The translations under genes were made by a program, and so were the position numbers. This document shows, piece after piece, positions 1 to 8,040 of a DNA stretch of 18,226 bases (position 1 is the stretch's first letter; every line of letters starts with the position of its first letter). Where the stretch lies: NCBI GenBank assembly GCA_002317115.1, contig DCIP01000024.1:1-18226 (forward strand), in the 5' to 3' direction. Source of the stretch: Candidatus Scybalocola fimicaballi. GTDB taxonomy: Bacteria > Bacteroidota > Bacteroidia > Bacteroidales > Paludibacteraceae. The notes beneath the pieces are model-generated. The model searched no databases, was not told the origin of the DNA, and was given only the letters and a program-made list of their open reading frames with translations.

Positions 1-2988
1 ACTTTACTAGGAGTAACATGTGCTTCATGTATAACTAATGCGAACTCAGAAGTGCGCATTTCTGAGATTATGACTAATAACGTCGCTACAGTCCTTAGCG
101 AAACCTACAATTATGATGGTTATGTTGAGTTTTATAATGACGGTAGCAGCTTCAATCTTAAAGGATGGAAAGTAACTAGTGTAAAGGAAGGAAAAGAAGA
201 TTGGACAGTCACTTTGGATTCGTCTCACAACCTACCTAAGGGATACTCACTTTTGTTCTTTGCAGACAAAGAGATTAGCAGCACAACTGCGTCGAAGATG
301 AAATCAAACTATGCAGGTAGTGTTGGAGGAAAGCTTTCTACAGATGAAGGGTCGTCCATCACATTTGAGAAAGATGGCAAGAAGATACAACTTGAATACA
401 ATCAACAATACCCACACATTTCCTATTGTGCTGACGGTTATATGATTCCGACTCCAGGAGCAGAGAACAACAAACTCGTGACTCCTATCACAAATCGTGT
501 AGCGGCTCCTACAGTCAAGACTGGCAAACCAGGATTGTATCAGGAGGAAGTAAGCGTAGAGTTGGAGTGTCAGACTAGTGGTGCTAAGATTTATTATACA
601 ACAAATGGCGACATACCTACAGAAAAAAGTTCTGTATATAGTGGAGCCATCAAAATCAACAAGCCAACAAGCTTGCGAGCAAGAGCGTACAAAGACGGAA
701 TGCTCTATAGTGAGATTATGACAGGAAGCTACATACTTCCTGACGAGTGGCATAACAATTGTGTAAATAATGCAGATCCTCTTCCTGTTGTATCAATAAC
801 AGCCAATTACAAAGATATCAATGATGAAATGATTGGCATATACGTTGTAGGAAAAAACGGAAAATTAGGCTGCGAAAAAGTAGCCAACTACAATCAGGAC
901 TGGATGCGTTCGGCCAACTTCGAATACTTCCTTAACGGAGAGTGTGTTGACAATCAAGAAGTTGAGATCGGTGTATACGGAGGATGTACAAGAGTGCATG
1001 TCGGCAAAAGTCTAAAAATCAAAGCAAACAAGCGTTCGGGAAAGAACAAGATGAACTACACTTCTTTCTTTCCAAGTCGTCCGTATAAGAAATATAAGAG
1101 TCTTGCGTTGCGAAACGGAGGAAATGGTTATCAATTTACACAGCCTCGCTGGAGAGACATGTATATCCAAAGCCTAACAGAGGGCATGGATATAGACAGA
1201 CAGTTAGCTCAACCAGTAGCTTTCTATCTAAACGGTGAGTTTTATGGAATGTTCTTCATTACAGAGAGAACAAATGAGGATTACCTTTACCACAATTATG
1301 GACTTGACGAAGATGAGATCGACATGTTCACAATGAGCGGATCTTATCAGCTTGAGGCTGGAACTACAGACGCGCTTAACAAAATGCTCAACTATGTAAA
1401 GAAGAGCTACAACGACGCCGATTTTTACGACAAGTTAGATAATATGATAGACATTAACGAATACATGAACTATCAGATTATAGAGCAATACGTCGGCAAC
1501 ACAGACTGGGTGACTAACAATCTAAAAATCTGGAGAAAGCGCGACGGTGGAAAATTCCGTTGGATATTGTTCGACACAGATTTCGGTTTGTCTCCACGTG
1601 CGACTGCAGTAGACACCAACATGATCGATTTCACAGCAAGAAATCTTAAGACATCATCGTCTACAGCTCAGTGCATCATGCAGGCCGTCTTGAAAAATGA
1701 AGATCTACGTTGGAGATTCCTCGACCAGTATCTTGACTGTTTGGAGAATCAGTTTACCGACGAGAGAATTGAAACAAATTGGGATTCACTTTGGAAGATG
1801 TCAGAGTATGAGATGTGCGCCACTATGAGCCACACCAGATTCTTGGACTGTCCCGCTGAGTTTGCAAGTTACCAAAGTGATTGTGAAACAATGCGTCAGT
1901 TTGCAAAAGACAGAAAACCAATTATCGTAAAGCAGCTGAAGAAAGAGTACGAATTGGGAGACAATCAGACAAACGTTAAGATCAGAGCCGTCTTCCCTAA
2001 TAATGAGGAGCCTAAATTCAACTTTCTAATCAACAAGAGAGAGTTGAATGGCATTAAATATGACACAAAACGTTACGCCAACTCTCGCATAAAGATTGAG
2101 CCAGAAGCACCATACGGCTACAAATTGTCAAGATGGGAGATGAACAACGAAATGATTAAAGACGCGAATGGGAAAAAATACATTGAGGATTATTTTACAA
2201 CTACTGTAAAATCCAGTGAGGTTAAAATCACCATGTATTTTGAGTACGACCCAGACGTCACACTTCCAGAAGGTCTATATTTGAACGAGATCTGTGCTTC
2301 CAACCAATCAACATTGGATGAGAACGGAGAGGCTTCAGACTGGATCGAGGTATACAACAGCAGCGACAAAGACATTGACATTGCCGGATTGACTGTAGAG
2401 AACGTAACTAAAGCCGTACAAACTGTCATTCCAACAGGAAACAAGCAAACAATTATTCCTGCGCACGGATACAAATTGTTGTGGGCAGACAAACATCCAG
2501 AGCTTGGGCCACTACACTTGGCATTTAAGTTGAGTGCGACAGTTCCTGAGACAATCTCCGTCCACAAATACTATCGCGACAGTGAGGTTGAGTTGAGCAA
2601 CATCACAACTACACCACACAACCCAGACGAGTCGTATGGTAGAAAGACTGACGGAGCAGATGAAATTGTGCTATTCGCAAAATGCAACGATCTTGAAGGA
2701 AATGAGATTGTAACATCCACTCCTCTATCAGCAAACGGAAGCATCGAGTGTCCGAGCACAGATGTAGAAATCGAGAAGGCTGTAAGTGGCAGAACATACG
2801 TTATTGCAGAAGGCAAAAATATCAAAGTGCAGAATGCCAATGGCAAAGACGTGCGTGTTTATTCAATCTTAGGCAATCTTGTTGCCAACGAGAAAGCAGA
2901 TTCAAACATATTCAACATAACAATCCCAACAATAGGAATATACCTTGTAAAGGTTGACTCTCAGTGTTGGAAAGTGGTTGTTGAGTAA
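1..2988 (+). CDS. Secreted CotH kinase family protein with lamin-tail domains (5' partial)
   Basis: Large exported surface protein, probably an atypical CotH-type protein kinase. The frame is open to the first base, and codons 1-51 encode a hydrophobic, Cys- and Ala-containing stretch ending in ANSE that looks like the end of a signal peptide. The GTG at 52 is therefore an internal Val and the real start lies upstream. Numbering from that Val as residue 1: lamin-tail domain about 1-140; chitobiase/hexosaminidase C-terminal-like beta domain about 151-228 (YYTTNGDIPT); CotH domain about 243-625 opening with PLPVVSIT, with LRNGG (353-357), ITERTNED (403-410), NTDWVTNN (483-490) and DTDFG (508-512). 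D485 and D508/D510 are the best candidates for catalytic and metal-binding Asp (inference). A beta linker, a second lamin-tail domain (about 740-865) and a 65-residue tail ending KVVVE follow; the tail resembles type IX sorting or DUF6383 domains. An exopolysaccharide-type gene follows 44 nt downstream. The substrate is unknown. Confidence 0.88.
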   Translation, partial: TLLGVTCASCITNANSEVRISEIMTNNVATVLSETYNYDGYVEFYNDGSSFNLKGWKVTSVKEGKEDWTVTLDSSHNLPKGYSLLFFADKEISSTTASKMKSNYAGSVGGKLSTDEGSSITFEKDGKKIQLEYNQQYPHISYCADGYMIPTPGAENNKLVTPITNRVAAPTVKTGKPGLYQEEVSVELECQTSGAKIYYTTNGDIPTEKSSVYSGAIKINKPTSLRARAYKDGMLYSEIMTGSYILPDEWHNNCVNNADPLPVVSITANYKDINDEMIGIYVVGKNGKLGCEKVANYNQDWMRSANFEYFLNGECVDNQEVEIGVYGGCTRVHVGKSLKIKANKRSGKNKMNYTSFFPSRPYKKYKSLALRNGGNGYQFTQPRWRDMYIQSLTEGMDIDRQLAQPVAFYLNGEFYGMFFITERTNEDYLYHNYGLDEDEIDMFTMSGSYQLEAGTTDALNKMLNYVKKSYNDADFYDKLDNMIDINEYMNYQIIEQYVGNTDWVTNNLKIWRKRDGGKFRWILFDTDFGLSPRATAVDTNMIDFTARNLKTSSSTAQCIMQAVLKNEDLRWRFLDQYLDCLENQFTDERIETNWDSLWKMSEYEMCATMSHTRFLDCPAEFASYQSDCETMRQFAKDRKPIIVKQLKKEYELGDNQTNVKIRAVFPNNEEPKFNFLINKRELNGIKYDTKRYANSRIKIEPEAPYGYKLSRWEMNNEMIKDANGKKYIEDYFTTTVKSSEVKITMYFEYDPDVTLPEGLYLNEICASNQSTLDENGEASDWIEVYNSSDKDIDIAGLTVENVTKAVQTVIPTGNKQTIIPAHGYKLLWADKHPELGPLHLAFKLSATVPETISVHKYYRDSEVELSNITTTPHNPDESYGRKTDGADEIVLFAKCNDLEGNEIVTSTPLSANGSIECPSTDVEIEKAVSGRTYVIAEGKNIKVQNANGKDVRVYSILGNLVANEKADSNIFNITIPTIGIYLVKVDSQCWKVVVE

Positions 2989-3032
2989 AGGAAGTCGATA
3001 TATAAAGAATAATAACAATCTATATAAACACG

Positions 3033-5441
3033 ATGTCAACATCATCTAAATCTAAAAGTAAAGTTAACAAACTAAAGAAGTTTGCAACACAATGTCGAAG
3101 ATATTGGCCATTGTTTGTCATATCTTTGTTTCTAAGTGGCTGTTTTGCGGCATTCTACCTGTACACTGCGCAACCGCAATACACAAGAGACGCACAGTTG
3201 TTGATCAAAGAAGAGTCTAAAAACCGTACAACAGCGACTTCAGACTTGAACGCGATCACAGACCTTGGTATGTTTTCTAGTAATTCCAACGTCAACAATG
3301 AGCTTGGACGAATCCAGAGCCCGTCATTGTTAGAGCAGGTGATAAAAGACCTTCACCTTGACGTGGATTATATGAAAGTAGACTTTTTACGTAAGAGAAC
3401 CCTATATGGCATCGAGAATCCGATCGTAGTGGAGGTTCTTGGACTTGAGGACAACGAGTCGTGTGAATTCCAGATTGCATTGGATTCCGCATCATACGTC
3501 TCTTATGCGAGAAAGGATATTGAGAACGATGCAAAATCAGAAAAGGAAGAAAATGCCGACGCTGATGAGAAACCTATTAAGAAGGTATCAACAGACGACG
3601 CTGACAAACCAAAATTCACAATCACAGAGCTAAAATTCGGCAATGACAAAATTGAAGGAAGCTGGTCTGGATCACTTGAGACATCTAAGACATTGCACAA
3701 AAAGCTTAGAATATTAGTGTCATACAATCCAAACTTCAAGGGTTACAGATCTGACGTTTCGGATATCACATTCCCAAGCAACATCCTTGTGTCAAGACGT
3801 GGATTGGTGAAGTGTATCGAAAGCTGCAAATCTAAATTAGGAGTAACACTAGTCGACAAGAAGTCTACAATCTTAAATTTGAGCTATAGCGATGCTAACG
3901 CCACAAGAGCTGAGGATGTTTTGTTGGCTTTGATCAAAGCATACAACGACAACCTACTAGAGGGAAAGAACCAGATTGCGCAAAGCACAAGCCAGTTCAT
4001 CAGCGACCGTCTTTCATTGATCGAAAGAGAGCTAGGAAGTGTGGATGAGAACATCAGTGCCTACAAGAGTAGAAATCTAACTCCAGACGTAGAGGAGGTT
4101 GCCAAAATCCACTTGGGAAAAGCCAGCCAGGCACAAGACAAGGTGTCAGAACTTGACGCACAGCTTGCAATGCTTGAGTATATCAGAGATTTCATCGCAA
4201 ACAACCACGACAAGCAATTCTTGCCAGCGGTAACAAACATCACAAACGCGGTGATTGAAAAGAGTATCGAGGACTATAACGCTCTTCTTTTGAAACGTAA
4301 CAACCTCGCCGCAAACAGTAGTGACAGAAACCCAATGGTTGTCAGCTACGACCAGAACTTGACAGACATGGCAAAGGCTATCCTTGTCAGCATCGACAGC
4401 CAGATCGATGCCATCGACAGCCAAATCGTCAACTTGAGAAAGACAGAGGCTAAGAGTAAGGCCAAGATCGCAAGTACTCCTATGGAGACTAAGTATTTGC
4501 TTGGAGTTGAGCGTCAGCAGAAGGTAAAAGAGTCACTATACCTATTCTTGCTTCAGAAACGTGAGGAGAACGAGTTGGGACAGGCCTTCAGTGCCTACAA
4601 CAACCAGATCATCGCACAGCCTAATGGTAAGATGGAGGCGACTAGCCCTATCAAGAAAAACATTATTGTCGTAGCATTTTTGTTAGGACTTTTGATCCCA
4701 GCTGGAATTGTATGGATATTGACTTCTTCAAAAGGTAAATTTGACTCATTGGATGACCTTGGAGAGATTCAGGCCCAGGTGCTTGGAGAAGTGCCTTACA
4801 AGGAGACTAAGATCGTTGTCAACAACAATAAGCAGGACAAAGCGAATAGAGCATTCCGTGATCTGAGAACAATTCTCGAGACTCCTGGAGCAGAAGGTGA
4901 AGCTGCACCAAGAACTTTGATGTTCACTGATTTGGATTCAGCAAGCGGCAAGAGCTATACAGCTACTAACGTGGCTAAAGCATTTGCTTTGAAGCAGAAG
5001 AAAGTTGCAATGGTCAACTTCGACTGCAAAGACAGCTATATCAACTCTCTTACTGGAGACAAGTCTGGTGTGTTCGATTTCCTATCACAGAAAGACGATG
5101 CTTCATCTTGGCAAAACTTCATTCACCAGATTTCAGCAGAGAATCTATTCTTGATGCCAACAGGAGAGACACCAGAGAATCCTTCAGACCTATTCAATGA
5201 GACTAAGATACAGTCGTTGATCAATTCGTTGAAAGCAAATTACGATATGATTATCTTCAACTGTCCATCATCAGTAGAGGAATCAGCCAACGTATTGCTT
5301 GGAAAGCTTATCGATAAAACTGTATTCGTTTTGTCTTCAGACTCTAACGTCGCTAAATCAACAGAATTAATCAACAATTACGTTGAGGAAAATAAATTTA
5401 ACGGCATCTCTGTAGTCTTTAACAACCGCAAGAAAGCATAA
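3033..5441 (+). CDS. Wzz/GumC-type chain-length protein fused to a degenerate BY-kinase domain
   Basis: Inner-membrane polysaccharide co-polymerase of the Wzc/GumC class, 802 residues, which would control polymerisation and export of a surface polysaccharide. TM1 lies at about 24-46, followed by the Wzz segment (YTRDAQLLIKEE), a long periplasmic region with coiled-coil character (about 310-520), and TM2 at about 543-563. Residues 605-802 form a cytoplasmic P-loop domain of BY-kinase type: a GKS motif at 639-641, a Walker A'-like strand VNFDCKD at 661-667 and a Walker B-like strand MIIFNCPSS at 739-747. In active BY-kinases the A' and B strands carry Asp where this protein has N662 and N743, and there is no C-terminal tyrosine cluster (the end is VVFNNRKKA). 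It is therefore probably catalytically weak or dead. Residues 163-193 are a Lys/Glu/Asp-rich insert within the periplasmic part. It sits between the CotH gene and the MBOAT gene, likely in one transcript. Confidence 0.88.
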   Translation: MSTSSKSKSKVNKLKKFATQCRRYWPLFVISLFLSGCFAAFYLYTAQPQYTRDAQLLIKEESKNRTTATSDLNAITDLGMFSSNSNVNNELGRIQSPSLLEQVIKDLHLDVDYMKVDFLRKRTLYGIENPIVVEVLGLEDNESCEFQIALDSASYVSYARKDIENDAKSEKEENADADEKPIKKVSTDDADKPKFTITELKFGNDKIEGSWSGSLETSKTLHKKLRILVSYNPNFKGYRSDVSDITFPSNILVSRRGLVKCIESCKSKLGVTLVDKKSTILNLSYSDANATRAEDVLLALIKAYNDNLLEGKNQIAQSTSQFISDRLSLIERELGSVDENISAYKSRNLTPDVEEVAKIHLGKASQAQDKVSELDAQLAMLEYIRDFIANNHDKQFLPAVTNITNAVIEKSIEDYNALLLKRNNLAANSSDRNPMVVSYDQNLTDMAKAILVSIDSQIDAIDSQIVNLRKTEAKSKAKIASTPMETKYLLGVERQQKVKESLYLFLLQKREENELGQAFSAYNNQIIAQPNGKMEATSPIKKNIIVVAFLLGLLIPAGIVWILTSSKGKFDSLDDLGEIQAQVLGEVPYKETKIVVNNNKQDKANRAFRDLRTILETPGAEGEAAPRTLMFTDLDSASGKSYTATNVAKAFALKQKKVAMVNFDCKDSYINSLTGDKSGVFDFLSQKDDASSWQNFIHQISAENLFLMPTGETPENPSDLFNETKIQSLINSLKANYDMIIFNCPSSVEESANVLLGKLIDKTVFVLSSDSNVAKSTELINNYVEENKFNGISVVFNNRKKA

Positions 5442-5468
5442 GCGACAAACCGGTAATATTACAAGGGC

Positions 5469-6890
5469 ATGACTTTTCAGACACTTGAATATCTAATTTT
5501 CCTACCCATAGTGTTCCTCCTATATTGGACACTATGTCGTGGGAATAAGACTTTACAGAACGGTCTTCTATTAATAGCCAGCCTTGTTTTCTATGGATGG
5601 TGGGATTGGCGTTTTCTTGGGTTGCTGTTGCTCACAGCTCTCTCAACATTCTATGCTGGAGACTTGATGGGTAAGACTGAGGACCCAAAGAGACGAAAAT
5701 GGATTTCTATCGGAGCCATTGTTCTTAACATTGGCATCCTTTTCTACTTCAAGTATTTCAATTTCTTCGTACAGTCGTTCATCGACGCATTCGCTCTTTT
5801 CGGAGCAGACATGAATGTATCGACGCTGAAAATTCTTTTGCCAGTTGGTATCAGTTTCTATACATTCTCTGCATTGAGCTACAGCATTGATGTGTACCAG
5901 AAGAAAATTGAGCCAACTAAGGATGTGTTGGCATACCTTGCCTATATCACATTCTTTCCAAGCATTTTGAGTGGACCGATCAGCCGTGCCCAGAAGACAT
6001 TGCCTCAGTATTTTGTGGCTCGTACTTTCAGCTACGACGTCGCAGTTGCAGCAGTCAAGGCAATCTTGATTGGTGCGATGATGAAACTATGTCTTGCCGA
6101 CCGTCTTGCGATTTATGTAAACACTGTTTACGCCAATATCGCTCAGCACAACGGAACGACACTTCTATTCACAAGTATTCTTTACACACTTCAGATATAC
6201 GCTGACTTTGCAGGATACTCATTGATGGCAATCGGAAGTGGTAAATTGTTAGGAATTGAGCTTCCTACCAACTTTATCCGTCCATACTTTGCTAAGACAG
6301 TCACTGATTTCTGGCGTAGATGGCATATCTCTCTAACGACATGGTTCAGAGACTACATCTACTTCCCATTGGGAGGTAACCGTTGCAGCAAACCACGTTG
6401 GATGCTCAACCAGATGATCGTCTTCACAGTGAGCGGACTATGGCATGGTGCAGCTTACACATTCCTAATCTGGGGAGCCTTCCACGGAGCATGTATGGTG
6501 GTGGAGAGACAAATCTACGGAGACAAAATCAAAAACATTTCCGATAATTTCTCTATCGCAAATGTCCTACGATGGATCATAACGTTCACAATCGTAAACT
6601 TCGCATGGATTTTCTTCCGTGTCAGCGATCTCGGCGACGTGATGACGATTTTCAAAAAAATCTTCACCGAACCAGGTGAGCTATTCTTTGATTTGGACTC
6701 ACTCCTATTGGGATTCTTAGCACTTGCAATTGTGTTCATCTACGACTTCATAAAGGAGAAACAGTTGAATATACACTTGCTAAGTTCGAAGAACATCGTT
6801 GTGCGATACATTACAGCCATTCTACTAGTAGTCTACATCCTTGCTTTTGGTGTACTTAATGGCGCTTCATTTATTTATTTCCAATTCTAG
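5469..6890 (+). CDS. MBOAT family membrane O-acyltransferase (AlgI/DltB type)
   Basis: Polytopic membrane protein of 473 residues, the usual length for AlgI-like MBOATs. The family moves acyl groups, typically acetyl, across the inner membrane for attachment to an exported polysaccharide or similar polymer. Visible signatures are FYGWWDWRF (41-49), FFPSILSGPISR (162-173), YADFAGYS (244-251), FWRRWHISLTTWFRDYIYFP (281-300) and the catalytic-His region SGLWHGAAYTFLIWG (322-336), with H326 as the expected essential His. It starts 27 nt after the Wzz/BY-kinase-like gene and ends 6 nt before a gene for an SGNH-like protein, the classic MBOAT partner. This context supports O-acylation of the polysaccharide handled by the upstream protein. 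The acyl donor and polymer cannot be read from sequence. No obvious frameshift or missing motif. Confidence 0.93.
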   Translation: MTFQTLEYLIFLPIVFLLYWTLCRGNKTLQNGLLLIASLVFYGWWDWRFLGLLLLTALSTFYAGDLMGKTEDPKRRKWISIGAIVLNIGILFYFKYFNFFVQSFIDAFALFGADMNVSTLKILLPVGISFYTFSALSYSIDVYQKKIEPTKDVLAYLAYITFFPSILSGPISRAQKTLPQYFVARTFSYDVAVAAVKAILIGAMMKLCLADRLAIYVNTVYANIAQHNGTTLLFTSILYTLQIYADFAGYSLMAIGSGKLLGIELPTNFIRPYFAKTVTDFWRRWHISLTTWFRDYIYFPLGGNRCSKPRWMLNQMIVFTVSGLWHGAAYTFLIWGAFHGACMVVERQIYGDKIKNISDNFSIANVLRWIITFTIVNFAWIFFRVSDLGDVMTIFKKIFTEPGELFFDLDSLLLGFLALAIVFIYDFIKEKQLNIHLLSSKNIVVRYITAILLVVYILAFGVLNGASFIYFQF

Positions 6891-6896
6891 GGCACT

Positions 6897-7841
6897 ATGA
6901 AAAAAGGATTATTAAGATTTGGCGTTGCCGTACTAGTGGTTTTGTGTTCAGTCGCAGTGATTGATTTCGCAATTGGCAAAATGATGGACTGGATGCTTCC
7001 TCAGATAAGCAATCAGGGAGAAACAGGAAAAACATACTTTTCTCTTTACGACGTGAACACTCCTGTCGTCATTGCTGGTTCGTCACGTTCGGCACACCAT
7101 TATGAGACACAACAGGTGGAGGACTCTCTTGGATTGCCCACTTATAATGTTTCTCGCGACGGTTGTTTTTTCAGCCACAACAGTTGTGTGATCAACACCA
7201 TAATGGACAGATATTCACCAAAATTGATAATTTGGGAGAATCGTACAGAATATCTTGCAGAAAGTGAAAGCGACCCTTTTGTAAACCTATATCCATACTA
7301 TGGATCAAATGAGTGGGTTACAACCGCTATCGAGGAAGAGTTGCCATGGACGGAATACGCTCGTCTTAACAGCAACATTTATAAGTTCAACTCGATAATT
7401 CACCGTGTCTTGACACGATTCAGAAGTCGCAATTCATTTGAAGGAGATCCGCTAAAAGGTTATGAACCGCTTGCTCCAAGAAAGTTAGTAAAAAAACTTG
7501 AGCTTACAGAAGAGCTAAAGGATGCTACTAAAGTGAGCGAGACAAGAGAAAAACGTTTCCGCGCAGTGCTTGCAAGAGCTAAGGAAAAAGGTATAAAAAT
7601 GATTATCACCGACTCCCCAAGCTATACAATCCGCCGTTTTGAGAATGCATCTAAAGCAAGAATGGCGGAGATTTGCAAAGAATACGATGTTCTTTTTATA
7701 GACAACACGCAAGATCCTTATTTCTTGGAGCATCCAGAGTTATTTGACGACAGATCTCACCTAAACAGCGACGGTGCTAAGAAATACACCGAAATGTTTT
7801 TGAATCAGATTCATGATTATGTAAGCTCCATCAAAAAATAA
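6897..7841 (+). CDS. SGNH-hydrolase-like protein, probable partner of the MBOAT acyltransferase
   Basis: A 314-residue protein with one N-terminal membrane anchor (about 5-27) and a predicted periplasmic domain. VVIAGSSRSAHHY (57-69) fits SGNH block I, with S63 as the candidate nucleophile; the position that is Asp in GDS motifs is S62. DDRSHLNSDGA (284-294) fits block V with a D285-x-x-H288 dyad. NVSRDG (84-89) may form the glycine-containing block II. DltD, AlgJ/AlgX and PatB-like proteins of this type accept an acyl group from an MBOAT and place it on the polymer, and the 6-nt gap to the MBOAT gene supports that role. It is the last gene before the hairpin at 7860-7897. The family assignment is by motif and context; the exact acceptor is unknown, and an inactive SGNH fold is possible. 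Confidence 0.78.
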   Translation: MKKGLLRFGVAVLVVLCSVAVIDFAIGKMMDWMLPQISNQGETGKTYFSLYDVNTPVVIAGSSRSAHHYETQQVEDSLGLPTYNVSRDGCFFSHNSCVINTIMDRYSPKLIIWENRTEYLAESESDPFVNLYPYYGSNEWVTTAIEEELPWTEYARLNSNIYKFNSIIHRVLTRFRSRNSFEGDPLKGYEPLAPRKLVKKLELTEELKDATKVSETREKRFRAVLARAKEKGIKMIITDSPSYTIRRFENASKARMAEICKEYDVLFIDNTQDPYFLEHPELFDDRSHLNSDGAKKYTEMFLNQIHDYVSSIKK

Positions 7842-7859
7842 GCTCTGCAATAAAAATTT

Positions 7860-7897
7860 AACGAAGGACAACCTCATCAGGCTGTCCTTCTTCGTTA
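7860..7897 (+). terminator. Strong hairpin, probable Rho-independent terminator
   Basis: The left arm aacgaaggaca (7860-7870) and the right arm tgtcc..tcgtt (7883-7896) are complementary apart from a 3-nt insertion near the base. The upper stem extends as aggacaacct (7864-7873) against aggctgtcct (7879-7888) with a single A-C mismatch and a four-base loop. The right side is T-rich. It lies 18 nt after the stop of the SGNH-like gene and before the promoter of the next gene, as expected for the end of the polysaccharide operon. Confidence 0.75.
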
Positions 7898-7955
7898 TTA
7901 TAGGATGAGGTTTAAGATTGGTTAGGACCCACGTCGCCACAATTTGCGACAAAAA

Positions 7956-7975
7956 TTTTCATTTACGCATGAAAA
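7956..7975 (+). repeat. Perfect 7-bp inverted repeat at the DUF2723 promoter
   Basis: ttttcat (7956-7962) and atgaaaa (7969-7975) are perfect inverted copies around a 6-nt spacer. The pair ends five bases before the -7 box and overlaps the expected -33 region, so it could be an operator. In such AT-rich DNA it could also be chance. No regulator gene is adjacent. Confidence 0.35.
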
Positions 7976-7987
7976 AAATTAATTTTG
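7957..7987 (+). promoter_or_regulatory. Putative Bacteroidetes sigma-70-type promoter for the DUF2723 gene
   Basis: TAATTTTG at 7980-7987 matches the Bacteroidetes -7 consensus TAnnTTTG exactly. The -33 side is weaker: TTTC at 7957-7960, 19 nt upstream, in place of TTTG. Transcription would begin near 7993-7996, giving a leader of about 45 nt to the ATG at 8041. The leader is A-rich and has no clear Shine-Dalgarno, which is usual in this phylum. Confidence 0.6.
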
Positions 7988-8040
7988 CAAACTAATTGCG
8001 ATTCTATACGAAAAAATATAAAAAAAGTTCAATAATAAAA

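Noticed and set aside
304..753. Long minus-strand open frame inside the CotH gene
   Set aside because: It lies fully opposite a gene with clear domains, its translation is Cys/Ser-rich without family features, and it has no promoter or spacing of its own.
2989..3032. Possible promoter in the gap before the Wzz-like gene
   Set aside because: The AT-rich stretch has no TAnnTTTG box with a suitable -33 element, so cotranscription with the CotH gene is simpler.
6640..6666. Poly-A run (cAAAAAAAt) in the MBOAT gene as a possible programmed frameshift
   Set aside because: The frame continues intact with family motifs on both sides; there is no overlapping frame that would yield a sensible product.
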